Assembly: GCA_015660915.1 (NCBI GenBank)
Contig: JACTTZ010000001.1
Coordinates: 100,865 to 164,864 of the forward strand
Direction of reading: 5' to 3'
Source: Methanomicrobia archaeon
GTDB lineage: Archaea; Halobacteriota; Bog-38; Methanoflorentales; Methanoflorentaceae
Length of the DNA stretch: 64,000 nucleotides
How positions within the stretch are numbered: the stretch's first letter is position 1; each line of letters opens with the position of its first letter. A program made the position numbers and the translations under genes. Positions 1 through 9,295 of this stretch are shown one piece after another. The notes under the pieces are model-generated. The model was given only the letters and a program-made list of their open reading frames with translations. It did not search any database and was not told where the DNA came from.

Positions 1-456
1 ACGCTTTGGTCACGTCTCAGTCATATTGATATGATCGCGAGTGACCACGCGCCTCATTCTATTGCCGACAAAAGAATGTCGCACCCCCCTCCAGGGGTTC
101 CAGGGGTTCAGACTTTGCTTCCCTTGCTATTATCAAGGCTCGATCGAATTGGCCTAAAGAGGCTCGTAGATCTAGTAAGCGTAGCCCCAGCGACTCGGTT
201 CAATTTGAAGAACAAAGGAGCGATAGTCAAAGGATACGATGCAGATCTCATACTTGTTGATCCCAACGATAAAAAAATGATAACACCGAGTATGCTTCAC
301 AGCAAGTGTGGTTGGACACCTTTCGAAGGCAGCGTCGCCGTCTTTCCGTCACTCACTATGGTACGAGGTGAAGTTGTATTTAGTGAAGGTTCTATCACGC
401 TAAAGAAAGGGTGGGGCAGTCAGGTTTGCGGAGCTGGTTCGCGTCGACTTAATTAG
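1..456 (+). CDS. pyrC: Dihydroorotase (C-terminal part, 5' truncated by window edge)
   Basis: Third step of pyrimidine synthesis: interconversion of carbamoyl-aspartate and dihydroorotate in the cytosol. The frame is open from base 1, so only the last 151 codons are here. SDHAPH near the start is the amidohydrolase segment carrying the late metal-site Asp and nearby His; GVPGVQTLLPLLL and the end segment with KCGWTPFEG (substrate/lid region) are typical of archaeal class I dihydroorotases. The N-terminal HxH metal motif is outside the window. It ends 67 bp before the convergent topoisomerase VI gene. Allantoinase is the main alternative family, less likely from the KCGWTPFEG segment. Confidence 0.9.
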   Translation, partial: TLWSRLSHIDMIASDHAPHSIADKRMSHPPPGVPGVQTLLPLLLSRLDRIGLKRLVDLVSVAPATRFNLKNKGAIVKGYDADLILVDPNDKKMITPSMLHSKCGWTPFEGSVAVFPSLTMVRGEVVFSEGSITLKKGWGSQVCGAGSRRLN

Positions 457-523
457 CTGCTACTACGTCTTAAGGCGATAATCCCAGCGCGCCCCCAATC
501 TTTGCGCAAATCGTCACGAGCCA

Positions 524-1648
524 TCAAACTATCCCGAGATCAGTGAGTCTTTCGGGAAGGTACACGTCAGTAACGTAGTCTAAACCTCGACTTGCGAACG
601 CTTGCTGTTCAGACTTTTTCTTCAGTTCGAGCTGGAGATTGATCTCTTCCTTCCAGAAATCAGTTGCAAAACGTGGATCGGTAAGTTCTGATTGCAGAGC
701 TCGCATGTCCTGGTCAGAAAGCTTATCGGTGGGCAGATCGTAATTGATGATGTCGCTCGGGCGCACGCCAATAAACTGGGCTGCGGGGGTTGCCATGTAT
801 TCCGACATATGTGCGCTCTTTATCGAGCCGTAAGCGACGGAGGCGAATATCCTGTAGGACCAGGGATCTCCGTCCGTAAAAACGACGACAGGCAGCTTTA
901 GCCGCTCGTTCATCCTTTTCAAAAGCCGCCGTGTGCTTCTCGCAGGCTGGCCTTTTAGGTGTACGATAATTGCGTTATAGTCTGTATCAAAGCCATTTTC
1001 GATAAGCCTGTCCCGCATTCCGCCGGTTTCGATGGCGATAATAAACTTAGCGTCGTGCTCGACAAAATCGAGGTTATCGACGTTGTATGGAATCTGGTAC
1101 CCTCCCTCACCGACATCATCGACGCAGTGAATGACGCGTTCGGATATTTGCCCGCGTCTTTCAACGTTTTCTTTGATTCGAATCGGACCAAAAATGGTAG
1201 CGCCGTTTTCTTCGGGTCGCACATGAAAGTTTTCTCGCTGTAGTTCAGTTATAATCTCCAGATCCTCAATCATTCTGTCAGACTCAGGCTGCTCTCTAAA
1301 CTTCGCCAGTTTCCAACCTTCAGAGATGTAGTAAAGCTCCCTGAGCGTTGACGAGCGGTTCTCGTCGAGTTGTTTTTTTAGGAATTCGATCGTGTAGCTC
1401 GACCTGAGGAGGCTATAAGCTCCTCGAACCGTCTTGCAGCTTCTTGCACTCTCCCGGTCACCATAGACCCAAACCTCTGATTCCTCGTTGAATTCAATGT
1501 TCGATTTCGTTCTTGTGGGGATCAGCAGTTGTGGAATTTGTTCTCTCGCAAACTGATCGTAGATGGTTTCGATGATTTTCAAGAGCCTTTGTTCAGTCAA
1601 GCTGTCTTTTTCTTTCTTTGTTTTCAATAGATCTTTTTTAGCGTTCAT
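524..1648 (-). CDS. top6A: DNA topoisomerase VI subunit A
   Basis: Catalytic subunit of the type IIB topoisomerase that relaxes and decatenates DNA, homologous to eukaryotic Spo11. The 374 aa length is normal. The winged-helix CAP domain carries the active-site tyrosine in [10 protein letters not shown] (Tyr106/107). The Toprim fold follows, with the acidic IETGG motif around residue 205 and FTDGDPWS around 260, which binds magnesium. It is encoded directly after top6B with an 8 bp gap, so both subunits should be made from one mRNA. The ATG at 1648 gives the expected N-terminus. Confidence 0.97.
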   Translation of the reverse strand: MNAKKDLLKTKKEKDSLTEQRLLKIIETIYDQFAREQIPQLLIPTRTKSNIEFNEESEVWVYGDRESARSCKTVRGAYSLLRSSYTIEFLKKQLDENRSSTLRELYYISEGWKLAKFREQPESDRMIEDLEIITELQRENFHVRPEENGATIFGPIRIKENVERRGQISERVIHCVDDVGEGGYQIPYNVDNLDFVEHDAKFIIAIETGGMRDRLIENGFDTDYNAIIVHLKGQPARSTRRLLKRMNERLKLPVVVFTDGDPWSYRIFASVAYGSIKSAHMSEYMATPAAQFIGVRPSDIINYDLPTDKLSDQDMRALQSELTDPRFATDFWKEEINLQLELKKKSEQQAFASRGLDYVTDVYLPERLTDLGIV

Positions 1649-1656
1649 GCTTAACC

Positions 1657-3522
1657 TTACTCAATAGCTCGCTTTTTGGGCAGCGCGTTTGCCCCTGTGA
1701 CCATCTCTACGAGTATCCCCTCGACCAAAGGACTTGCATTCGCAGATTCTTCTGACTTAACCGTATATCTGACCTTCTTTTCTGTATTAGGCTTGATTGA
1801 TACTTTCCACATGTTGTCGAATTGGCCGTCAAAACTCGACACTCTTGGCTTTGGAGTCGAATCTTCGATCTCTACAGGAGAGACTTCGTGCAGCTTGAAC
1901 TCTTTGAGGCTCTCTGAAAAGTTCTTGATGCGGATTGTCACTGTGCATGCAGTATCGCTCTGCTCGGCCGTCTTTTGAATGAGCACGTTCCCCATAATTT
2001 TAGCCACGATGGGTTGAATATTAGGTTGTGGGGCTCCGGCAACTTGGGATACTTTCTCGGCAAGTTTAGGAAGAACCTTCTCTATTATTTCCTCTTTCTC
2101 TTTTCTCTTTGCGAGGATTTTTTGCTTTGCCAAGTAGTTTTTAAGGCCACGTGCGACGTCTCGGACTGCAAGTTCTATTTCATCTACTATCTCGGGTATA
2201 TCTGCGATCGCTTCTTTAGACTCTGACGTGAAAGGAACATTGGTTGAAGCTACGTGCGTAAGCACGACGATTGGGCCTTGAGGGATACCGCTCCCGCCTG
2301 GTTGCAGGAGTTCATAGTTCCTCCAGTTGATCTTCTCTACGGCGTGAGTGCTTGCGCATCCCCCTTGTTGATACAACAAGGGAACTCGGTTTGCGAATCG
2401 CAGGATGTCTATCCTCTCTTCCTTTGGCAAGCTGCCTCCGTAGGCAATGCCTGCTTCGACGATGAATGGATTCCCTGTGTGCACCGAGGCGTCACGCGTA
2501 GTTGTCGCGATAAAGTCAACATCGTATTCTTTTTCTAGCCCTTTTCTGATTAGCTCTTCCGTGATGGGGGAAAGGCACTCAGTTGAAGGCGCAATGATTT
2601 TGACAGTTTTAAATGACTCGAGCAAGCGCTTTGCTTGATCGCGTGAAAGGTCATTGGGGTTCACGTCGGGGTCGATTCCGGCTCTTGCACATATTTCTTT
2701 CGCGGTTTTGTGTCCAATCCTCGCGAATTCGTTTGTCAAGAATGAGGTTAATCGTCTTCTTTCAGTATCCCGTAACATCTTGATTAGAGTGCCTAGTTCA
2801 ATGCCTTCCGGGTGTGGCAATATCTCACATGGTTCGACTGGCAAGATCTCGGTGACGCGCTCAAACACTTCAGTGTCACCAGTCGGCTCAACTAACGTCA
2901 ATCTGGCGTGCGGATTGACTATGGCAGTCGATTTCGCGTAACCGTAGATCGATTGCTTGCGTGCGCGGACGTATGTGCCTTGCATCTCGACTTCAATTCT
3001 GGTCCCGTGAGGCCGGTCCCAAGGCACTATTTTCTCCATCAATATTTCAGGTTCGTTGGTCTTGGTATTGATAACGAGCTCGTAATAATGAGCGTCTTCA
3101 TTCTTTCCTGTTTTTGAGTATATCGCAGTGGGCCGCCCAGATGTGAGTTGCGCATATAACACGACCGCGGATATTCCTATGCCTTGCTGCCCCCTGCTCT
3201 GTTTTAGGGCGTGAAATCGAGAGCCGTACAGCAGCTTTCCGAACACTCGCGGTATCTGTTCTTTCACGATGCCGGGGCCGTTATCTTCGACTATGACACG
3301 ATAGTTGTCTTTATCCACTTTCTGAATTTCAATCAGAATGTCGGGAAGTACACCGCTCTCTTCGCAAGCATCTAGTGCGTTATCAACCCCTTCTTTGACA
3401 CTTGTTATGAGGCTTCGAGTCGACGAGTCGAAACCGAGGATGTGACGATTTTTCTCAAAGAACTCCGCTATACTAATCTCTCGCTGTTTTTGGGCAAGCT
3501 TCTCGGCGATGTTTTCAGCCAT
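1657..3522 (-). CDS. top6B: DNA topoisomerase VI subunit B
   Basis: ATPase subunit of topoisomerase VI; ATP-driven dimerisation closes the gate and transmits the signal to subunit A. The N-terminal GHKL ATPase motifs are clear: [10 protein letters not shown] near residue 48 (Mg-binding Asn), VEDNGPGI near 78 and the glycine-rich lid [13 protein letters not shown] near 113. The H2TH and transducer regions follow, with the conserved Lys segment [13 protein letters not shown] near 400. At 621 aa it has the C-terminal extension seen in methanogen-type Top6B. It is first of a two-gene unit with top6A; 15 bp separate it from the upstream regulator gene. Confidence 0.97.
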   Translation of the reverse strand: MAENIAEKLAQKQREISIAEFFEKNRHILGFDSSTRSLITSVKEGVDNALDACEESGVLPDILIEIQKVDKDNYRVIVEDNGPGIVKEQIPRVFGKLLYGSRFHALKQSRGQQGIGISAVVLYAQLTSGRPTAIYSKTGKNEDAHYYELVINTKTNEPEILMEKIVPWDRPHGTRIEVEMQGTYVRARKQSIYGYAKSTAIVNPHARLTLVEPTGDTEVFERVTEILPVEPCEILPHPEGIELGTLIKMLRDTERRRLTSFLTNEFARIGHKTAKEICARAGIDPDVNPNDLSRDQAKRLLESFKTVKIIAPSTECLSPITEELIRKGLEKEYDVDFIATTTRDASVHTGNPFIVEAGIAYGGSLPKEERIDILRFANRVPLLYQQGGCASTHAVEKINWRNYELLQPGGSGIPQGPIVVLTHVASTNVPFTSESKEAIADIPEIVDEIELAVRDVARGLKNYLAKQKILAKRKEKEEIIEKVLPKLAEKVSQVAGAPQPNIQPIVAKIMGNVLIQKTAEQSDTACTVTIRIKNFSESLKEFKLHEVSPVEIEDSTPKPRVSSFDGQFDNMWKVSIKPNTEKKVRYTVKSEESANASPLVEGILVEMVTGANALPKKRAIE

Positions 3523-3537
3523 CTAATGTTCTCCAGA

Positions 3538-3777
3538 TCACAGTTCTGCGCCAACGATGGTGTGAGTCGTCGTCACTCCTTTGATATCTCGTATGTTATC
3601 AACTGAATTGTTCAATGCAGTAAGTCCCTCGACTTCAATGATGACAACAAAGTCATACTCTCCAAAGACGTGGTACACTTCTCGTATACCACCTAATTCC
3701 AAAAGCGTCCTGTAAACGTATCGTTCTTCACCAGGAACTACGTTAACCATTGTAACTCCAACAACCACTATGGTCAC
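3538..3777 (-). CDS. Stand-alone Lrp/AsnC effector-binding (RAM) domain protein
   Basis: A 79 aa protein consisting only of the alpha/beta effector-binding domain of Lrp/AsnC regulators, without a helix-turn-helix. The pattern [14 protein letters not shown], then [18 protein letters not shown] and the terminal [10 protein letters not shown] is the family signature (strand, helix, GxYDxxV, strand). Such proteins form amino-acid-binding oligomers; the ligand cannot be told. The GTG at 3777 keeps the whole first strand; an ATG at 3750 has a better GGAG ribosome site but shortens that strand. It lies 15 bp upstream of top6B and may be co-transcribed. Confidence 0.85.
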   Translation of the reverse strand: MTIVVVGVTMVNVVPGEERYVYRTLLELGGIREVYHVFGEYDFVVIIEVEGLTALNNSVDNIRDIKGVTTTHTIVGAEL

Positions 3778-4057
3778 CCATTACATAAACGCGAGAGGCG
3801 TATTTAGAAATTCCGATATTTAATTGCAGGATTCTCGAAAAAGGTAGTGTGCTTGGACTTCTGTTGACTGCTCGTCGAACGCCGCCTTTCAAACTAACTT
3901 CTAACGGTTTGTTGCGAGATCCCCCCAGGTAAGGCGCTTGATTGTTTGCGATAAACAATACTGCGTTGACATGCATAATCGATTTTGGGGAAGATGCGCT
4001 TCTAGCTGCGCGTTAGTTAACTAGAAATACGTGACAGCTATACTAAACAAAACGGAA

Positions 4058-4140
4058 GCGGAGGTAGCCAAGTGGTCAACGGCGGTGGGCTCAAGATCCA
4101 CTCTCACAGGAGTTCGCGGGTTCGAATCCCTCCCTCCGCA
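4058..4140 (+). tRNA. tRNA-Leu, anticodon CAA
   Basis: Acceptor strands 4058-4064 (gcggagg) and 4133-4139 (cctccgc) pair perfectly, with discriminator A at 4140 as expected for Leu. The anticodon stem 4085-4089/4097-4101 closes the loop ctcaaga, so the anticodon is CAA at 4092-4094, reading UUG codons. A long variable arm follows (class II tRNA), and the T-loop contains ttcgaat. The T-stem has one non-pairing position as read here. The CCA end is not encoded and no intron is present. Confidence 0.96.
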
Positions 4141-4181
4141 TCATAACGTCAGTCGTTGTTCATTTTACGCGCGGTTTAGAT

Positions 4182-4211
4182 CCTTAGCACGTGGTCTTTG
4201 TTTTTCTAAGG
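4182..4211 (+). terminator. Possible terminator region after tRNA-Leu
   Basis: A 6 bp perfect inverted repeat (ccttag at 4182-4187, ctaagg at 4206-4211) encloses a pyrimidine stretch with five Ts (4201-4205). Archaeal transcription ends at T-runs, so the T-run is the more meaningful part. It is about 60 bp downstream of the tRNA and upstream of the sRNA promoter, a sensible place for termination. Confidence 0.35.
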
Positions 4212-4267
4212 TCGAAGTAATTGCTTGCGCAAAGCGTCGTAGGCTGCAAGCGGGGTGGTCAACGAGG

Positions 4268-4275
4268 TATATCTT
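4268..4275 (+). promoter_or_regulatory. TATA box for the C/D box sRNA
   Basis: tatatctt lies so that a start site about 26 bp downstream of its centre falls at about 4298, within a few bases of the predicted 5' end of the C/D box RNA at 4301. No other gene begins in the next 160 bp, so this promoter seems dedicated to the sRNA. Confidence 0.6.
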
Positions 4276-4300
4276 AATACTGAGAAGCTCAAATGCACTT

Positions 4301-4369
4301 GTGCCGATGATGTACATTAACTCCCGAGCGCTAAAGACGCAATGATGATCCCTATGAGTTCTGAGGCAC
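4301..4369 (+). ncRNA. C/D box small RNA (2'-O-methylation guide), predicted
   Basis: Archaeal C/D box sRNAs carry box C (RTGATGA), D', C' and D (CTGA), bind L7Ae, Nop5 and fibrillarin, and direct 2'-O-methylation. All elements are visible: terminal stem gtgcc (4301-4305) with ggcac (4365-4369); box C atgatgt (4307-4313, last base off consensus); D'-like ccga (4324-4327); perfect C' atgatga (4342-4348); perfect D ctga (4361-4364). The C'-D spacer is exactly 12 nt (tccctatgagtt), the archaeal norm; the C-D' spacer is 10 nt. By the D+5 rule the first guide marks the C of a CAT within aactcataggga, which resembles a tRNA-Met anticodon loop (C34). D' is weak. Confidence 0.75.
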
Positions 4370-4425
4370 CGAAGAGAAACGGTCGATTGATAAAGCTGCT
4401 TTTTTATCCTTCGTGATTAGCAGAG

Positions 4426-4433
4426 TATAAAAG
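4426..4433 (+). promoter_or_regulatory. TATA box of the JAMM/RibL unit
   Basis: tataaaag is centred about 37 bp upstream of the ATG at 4466, predicting a transcript start near 4455 and a leader of about 10 nt. This makes the in-frame TTG at 4436 an unlikely start, since it would lie upstream of the transcript. Confidence 0.6.
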
Positions 4434-4465
4434 ATTTGGAGAGAGTATGCAACTACGTAGCACTT

Positions 4466-4903
4466 ATGAAAAAGAAGATTAAAGGCATCGCCCGTGACGC
4501 ATTGAAGTTTGTGCTTGAAGTGAGTGCATCCTCCCACCCCAAGGAATTCGCTGGGATGTTATATGAAACTGACCAAATCATAACCGATGTGGACGTTCCT
4601 ATTACTCAGTCTTCAAATGTGAGCGCGGTTATGAATCTGTTCATGTTACCTGTTAACACACATATTGTAGGATCGGTGCACAGTCATCCGTCAGGGGAGC
4701 TTCAGCCGTCGGATGCAGATATTCATATGTTTATGCAAAATGGTGATTATCATATCATTGTCGGCTATCCTTATAAACTCACGAGCTGGGCTTGTTACGA
4801 TAGAGTCGGCAACATTAGAAAACTCGATGTGCTCGACGTTGAAATTGAAGAGAGCGCGGTATATAGAGACATAAAAGAAACATTCGGCGGCGAAAATGAC
4901 TAG
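4466..4903 (+). CDS. JAMM/MPN (JAB1-type) metalloprotease domain protein
   Basis: A 145 aa single-domain JAB1/MPN protein. The full zinc motif is present: Glu in KEFAGML near residue 28, then HSHPSGELQPSDAD near residue 73, fitting HxH-x7-S-x2-D, so it should be an active isopeptidase or peptidase. Archaeal relatives act on ubiquitin-like SAMP conjugates or on other C-terminally linked peptides; which substrate applies here is not evident. The last 8 bp overlap the FAD synthetase gene, implying coupled translation. The ATG at 4466 is chosen from the promoter position. Confidence 0.88.
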   Translation: MKKKIKGIARDALKFVLEVSASSHPKEFAGMLYETDQIITDVDVPITQSSNVSAVMNLFMLPVNTHIVGSVHSHPSGELQPSDADIHMFMQNGDYHIIVGYPYKLTSWACYDRVGNIRKLDVLDVEIEESAVYRDIKETFGGEND

Positions 4904-5321
4904 AGTTCTCGCAACTGGCACGTTTGATATTTTGCATCCCGGCCACATCCTTTATCTACGGAAAGCAAAGGAGCTAGGTGACGAACTATTTGTCATTGTG
5001 TCACGCGATTCGATGGTTCAGCACAAGTCGAAACCTATCCTCCCAGAACAGCAACGACTGCAAGTAGTCCAAGCCCTAGAGATGGTAGATCATGCTGAAC
5101 TTGGGAGCGAGCGCGACATATTCGAGCCTCTAAAACTGATCAAACCAGATATAATAGCGCTTGGTTTCGATCAGTATTTTGACGAGAACAAGCTTCAGCA
5201 GGACCTTGAAAAAAGGCACATCCCTTCAAAAGTGATACGGCTGCGTAATCACGATAGTAGTAATCTATCGGGTACGGAAGACATAATTCGGGAGATCATT
5301 AAGCGTCGGGTCAAGTGTTAG
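4896..5321 (+). CDS. ribL: FAD synthetase (archaeal RibL type)
   Basis: Adenylates FMN with ATP to give FAD. The 141 aa nucleotidyltransferase fold shows GTFDILHPGHILYL at residues 8-21 (HxGH motif) and ends with a segment resembling the ISTT-type motif (DSSNLSGTEDII). Size and the Lys/Arg-rich end match RibL rather than glycerol-3-phosphate cytidylyltransferase or TagD-like relatives. It overlaps the JAMM gene by 8 bp and its tail overlaps the convergent aminotransferase by 11 bp. Other flavin genes are nearby (ribH, riboflavin synthase). Confidence 0.88.
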   Translation: MTRVLATGTFDILHPGHILYLRKAKELGDELFVIVSRDSMVQHKSKPILPEQQRLQVVQALEMVDHAELGSERDIFEPLKLIKPDIIALGFDQYFDENKLQQDLEKRHIPSKVIRLRNHDSSNLSGTEDIIREIIKRRVKC

Positions 5322-6477
5322 ACTCTTTCTGAAGCGATTCTTCGATCCTGCGGATGCCTTCAGCGATGTCTTCGCGACTCGTGGCGTACGAAATACGCAC
5401 ATAGCCTTCACCGTTCGGGCCGAATGCTGATCCAGGCGTCACAGCGACCAACGCGTCCCGCAATAGTTGTTCAGTCACCTGCTCTGAAGTGCCGAACCGA
5501 GCAACCTTTGCAAACGCGTAGAACGCACCTTTCGGGAGTACGCATTCTATTCCAACTCTAGCTAGTCCATTGACCATGAGGTCGCGCCGCGTTTGGAATT
5601 CAGTCACCATGGCACGCTGAGCGCTTTGGTCACCGCTCAGCGCCTCGATGCCGGCTCTTTGGACGAAGGAGGTAGCGTTGCTAACTGTGTGTTGTTGAAT
5701 CTTAAGCATGCTTTGAAGGATTGAGTGAGGCGCAGTTGCATAGCCGAGCCTCCACCCCGTCATAGCGTATGCTTTCGAGAATCCATTTACCGTAATCGCT
5801 AAGTCAGGTATCAATGCACCTATGCTGTGATGTTTAGCGCCATAAATGATCTTTTCGTAGATCTCATCAGAAATCACAAAGATGCCATGATCTTCTGCGG
5901 TCTGAGCTATGCTTTTTATTACACGTTCGTCGTACACAGCCCCAGTTGGGTTGCATGGGCTATTTAAGACAAGGAGCTTGGTATTTTTGGTTATGTGGCT
6001 TTGGAACTCAACTGGCGCATAGCCATCCCCTTCGGAAACAGGAACCAGGACGGGCTTTCCACCAGCGAATTTCACAATTGCTTCATATGAAACCCAAGCT
6101 GGATCAAACAACAATACCTCGTCTCCTTCATCGATGAGTGTGCAGATCGCTTCGAATATCGCGTGTTTCGCGCCGGTTGTGACAATTACGTCGCTTGAAG
6201 TCACGTCGAGGCCGTTATCAGTTTTCAGTTTCTCTGCTATTGCTTCCCGAAGTTCCAGAATTCCACTGCCTTGCGTGTAATGTGTCTCGCCACGATCGAG
6301 GGCAATTTTTGCGGCTTTTTTTATGTTCTCTGGGGTCTCAAAATCAGGTTCACCGAGACTGAAACTGATAATGTCTCGCCCTTCACGTCTAAGATTGGCT
6401 GCAATGTCCGCAATCTTCATCGTAGCGGATTGAGGTATGTGTCGAACTCTCGCAGAAATAACTGGATTTTGTCCCAT
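5311..6477 (-). CDS. Class I PLP aminotransferase (aspartate aminotransferase-like)
   Basis: Cytosolic fold-type I aminotransferase, probably aspartate/2-oxoglutarate or aromatic. Motifs: SLGEPDFETP, NSPCNPTGAVY, ISDEIYEK, and the Schiff-base lysine in NGFSKAYAMTGWRLG; the substrate-carboxylate Arg lies near the end in VRISYA. The 388 aa length is standard. The ATG at 6477 overlaps the ribH stop by one base (TGATG), so it is translated after ribH in the riboflavin unit. Substrate specificity cannot be read from sequence. Confidence 0.9.
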   Translation of the reverse strand: MGQNPVISARVRHIPQSATMKIADIAANLRREGRDIISFSLGEPDFETPENIKKAAKIALDRGETHYTQGSGILELREAIAEKLKTDNGLDVTSSDVIVTTGAKHAIFEAICTLIDEGDEVLLFDPAWVSYEAIVKFAGGKPVLVPVSEGDGYAPVEFQSHITKNTKLLVLNSPCNPTGAVYDERVIKSIAQTAEDHGIFVISDEIYEKIIYGAKHHSIGALIPDLAITVNGFSKAYAMTGWRLGYATAPHSILQSMLKIQQHTVSNATSFVQRAGIEALSGDQSAQRAMVTEFQTRRDLMVNGLARVGIECVLPKGAFYAFAKVARFGTSEQVTEQLLRDALVAVTPGSAFGPNGEGYVRISYATSREDIAEGIRRIEESLQKESNT

Positions 6478-6899
6478 CAAAGTCTTTTAAAAAGCTTTAC
6501 AGCGGCTTCGACCGCCCTTTTTGCGTAATCGACCCGCTCGTGCGCTTCCAAACGGGACATTCGTGGACCCGATATTCCCAGTGTGATAGGCTTGTTGTGC
6601 TCTAACGCCAAATCCGCAATTTTGCGAGTCGCGTGCTGCGCTACAATTTCGTCGTGCGTCGTTGAGCCTTCAATTACGCAGCCGATCGTCACTACTGCAT
6701 CGACTTCATCATCTGAAGCCAAATTCTTTACTGCTAAGGGCATGTCAAAAACCCCAGGAACATAAATGGTCTTCACGACATCAGCGCCTAAGAATGCAGC
6801 ATGCTCCTTTGCAAGAATTTCCATTTGGTACGTGATGTCCCGGTTAAATTCCGCTACGACAAATCCAAGTCGTATTTGCGTGTCATCTTTTTGATCCAT
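6477..6899 (-). CDS. ribH: 6,7-dimethyl-8-ribityllumazine synthase
   Basis: Condenses 5-amino-6-ribitylamino-uracil with dihydroxybutanone phosphate, the penultimate riboflavin step. The 140 aa protein has the expected FNRDITYQM start, the VPGVFDMPLA segment that binds the pyrimidine, the VIEGSTTHDEIV region with the catalytic His, and TLGISGP. It lies 24 bp downstream of riboflavin synthase and overlaps the aminotransferase start by one base, so the three probably form one mRNA. Confidence 0.96.
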   Translation of the reverse strand: MDQKDDTQIRLGFVVAEFNRDITYQMEILAKEHAAFLGADVVKTIYVPGVFDMPLAVKNLASDDEVDAVVTIGCVIEGSTTHDEIVAQHATRKIADLALEHNKPITLGISGPRMSRLEAHERVDYAKRAVEAAVKLFKRL

Positions 6900-6923
6900 A
6901 ATTCTCTTCCTCTCGTTGATATT

Positions 6924-7379
<456 letters not shown>

Positions 7380-7416
7380 TCAAAGCACCATTACCATCAA
7401 CACCAAACCTTACACA

Positions 7417-8565
7417 TTATAATCCTTCAAGCACGCAATCAGCAGCGAGCGTTCCTGCGCCCATCTCATTAACAACGCCGTTTTCAAGTAATACGAGCTC
7501 AAGTTTCTCTATGGCTTGCAGTATGTCACCTTTGCTTAAGTTGCCCATATTGCCTATGCGGAAGATCTGGTCCTTAAGCCGTTCTTGGCCACCTGCAATA
7601 ATAATACCTCGCTGTTTCATCTCTTTTTTGAGCGTAAAAAAATCTATTCCAGGTGGCATATTGACTGCCGTCACTGTGTTTGAATACGCGCTCGAAGCGC
7701 CAAGTTGTGGGAATAGTTCTAAGCCCATTGCTTTAACGGCTGCACGGATAGATGTCGCAAAAGTGCTGTACCTGTCGATGCGTGCGCTAAGCCCCTCAGC
7801 TTCAAGCATTTTAAGAGCTTCTTCAAGCGCGAAGAATAGCGGCATGGTAGGAGTATAAGGTGTCTGACCTTTCTCGGCAGATTTCATGTGTGCAATCAAA
7901 TCAGCGTAGTAAGGCCTTTTTTGTGTCGTTTTGATGACTTCCCACGCCCGATCGCTTATTGAAATCATTGAAAGGCCCGGTGGAAGGCCGAGGCATTTCT
8001 GAGAGCCCGTGAACGCTATGTCGACACCCCATTTATCTATGGGGGCTTCGATGCCGCCGATAGATGATACTCCATCCATGATTAGCAGTGCATCGTGTTT
8101 TCGGCACAGAGCGCCTATTTCTTCAACGTTGTTCGTCATACCTGTTGAAGTCTCATTATGGACGAGTGTGACGGCATCTGCTCCAGTTTGCAGCGCTTGT
8201 TTGACCCTGTCAGTGTCGATTGACGTTCCCCAATCGGCAACCACCGCTACCGAGCTGCCATAAAGCGAGGTTAACACCTTCAATCGTTCTCCGAACTTGC
8301 CGTTTTCGAGCGCAACGTATTTTTTGTCCCCCCCGAGGTTTCCGACTGCCGCTTCCATCGCACACGTACCGGACCCACTAAGTATTAGGACGTCATTCTC
8401 AGTTTTAAAAACGCCGCGGAGTTTTTCGCGGCTCTCGTCTAGCAGCTTTTTGAACTCAGGCCCGCGATGATTGATCATCGGTTTTGATAGAGCGCGAAGT
8501 ACTTGGGGCGCCACTGGGACGGGTCCGGCAAGCATTAATAAATCAGTCTCAGCTGTATCGTCCAT
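7417..8565 (-). CDS. Class V PLP aminotransferase (alanine/serine-glyoxylate or phosphoserine type)
   Basis: Fold-type I class V enzyme of 382 aa. Signatures: MLAGPVPVAPQVL at the start, NHRGPEFKKL, SGSGTCAMEAAV, VHNETSTG, the PLP-binding Asp in MDGVSSIGG, and the lysine in TGSQKCLGLPPG. In methanogens such enzymes act as broad aspartate/phosphoserine/alanine-glyoxylate aminotransferases; the substrate is not determined here. I start at the ATG at 8565, with ggag 11 bp upstream; a longer in-frame start at 8604 adds a basic non-conserved stretch. A TATA-like taaata lies near 8615. Confidence 0.88.
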   Translation of the reverse strand: MDDTAETDLLMLAGPVPVAPQVLRALSKPMINHRGPEFKKLLDESREKLRGVFKTENDVLILSGSGTCAMEAAVGNLGGDKKYVALENGKFGERLKVLTSLYGSSVAVVADWGTSIDTDRVKQALQTGADAVTLVHNETSTGMTNNVEEIGALCRKHDALLIMDGVSSIGGIEAPIDKWGVDIAFTGSQKCLGLPPGLSMISISDRAWEVIKTTQKRPYYADLIAHMKSAEKGQTPYTPTMPLFFALEEALKMLEAEGLSARIDRYSTFATSIRAAVKAMGLELFPQLGASSAYSNTVTAVNMPPGIDFFTLKKEMKQRGIIIAGGQERLKDQIFRIGNMGNLSKGDILQAIEKLELVLLENGVVNEMGAGTLAADCVLEGL

Positions 8566-8863
8566 ATGTGCATTTCTCCGCGGCAATATGCGTGCAAAAA
8601 GCAATCCGCCTCGTTATTTAATCGCAACACTCTATTTAGATATTTTGTGTCACTCCAAACGTCCTGACAGAAGATTAGTATCTGTGCGTCAAAAAACCTC
8701 GAGTCCGCTCTTGTTCGCAACGGAATTTCACTCCACAGAAGGTCGATAGCGTCTGTTTGTGAAACCCTATATGTTTTAGGCACTTGCAGCCGAACGATGG
8801 TGCATTTGCTAGCATTCTGCGTGTGGAGAAAGAGTTTTACAGTGGCGGGACAACAACAATGCG
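8566..8863. other. Divergent intergenic region, aminotransferase/purE
   Basis: 298 bp between two divergent genes. On the minus strand a TATA-like gattaaataac lies near 8612-8622, fitting a start near 8590 for the aminotransferase. On the plus strand a TATA-like ctatatgtttt lies near 8767-8777. I see no tRNA, box C/D motif, small gene or strong repeat in it. Confidence 0.4.
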
Positions 8864-9268
8864 ATGAAAACCCCCGATGTGGCTATATTAGTGGGCTCCA
8901 CTTCTGATATGCACGTAGCGGAAAAAGCGATAGAGATAATAGAGGATGCGGGCATCACGTATGACCTAGAGGTCATTTCGGCGCATCGAGAGCCGAACCG
9001 CCTTGATGAATATCTTCGAGAAGTTCACGCTAAGGTTTATATTGCTATTGCAGGCCTATCTGCAGCGCTACCAGGCATCATCGCATCAAAAACAACAGCT
9101 CCAGTGATAGGTGTACCTGTGAGCAGCAAGCTCAGCGGTCTAGACGCGCTGCTTTCAGTAGCGCAAATGCCTGCTGGAGTTCCGGTGGCGTCGGTGGGAA
9201 TAGACAACGGTAAAAATGCCGCGCTGCTGGCGCTTCGAATTCTGCAAGTGAATAGCGGAACTAAGTGA
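8864..9268 (+). CDS. purE: N5-carboxyaminoimidazole ribonucleotide mutase / AIR carboxylase
   Basis: Purine synthesis: forms carboxyaminoimidazole ribotide. The 134 aa length, [14 protein letters not shown] (phosphate loop), [13 protein letters not shown] with the catalytic His, the [11 protein letters not shown] loop and [25 protein letters not shown] are the complete PurE core. The usual GSPSD reads GSTSD and the usual AHR motif is intact. No purK neighbour is present. It is a single gene between a divergent aminotransferase and convergent thiC. Confidence 0.94.
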   Translation: MKTPDVAILVGSTSDMHVAEKAIEIIEDAGITYDLEVISAHREPNRLDEYLREVHAKVYIAIAGLSAALPGIIASKTTAPVIGVPVSSKLSGLDALLSVAQMPAGVPVASVGIDNGKNAALLALRILQVNSGTK

Positions 9269-9295
9269 CAATTCGCGCTTCTAAGCAGTTTAGAA

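Noticed and set aside
692-2941. Several open frames opposite to top6A/top6B
   Set aside because: They are antisense to clearly conserved coding sequence and show no family resemblance.
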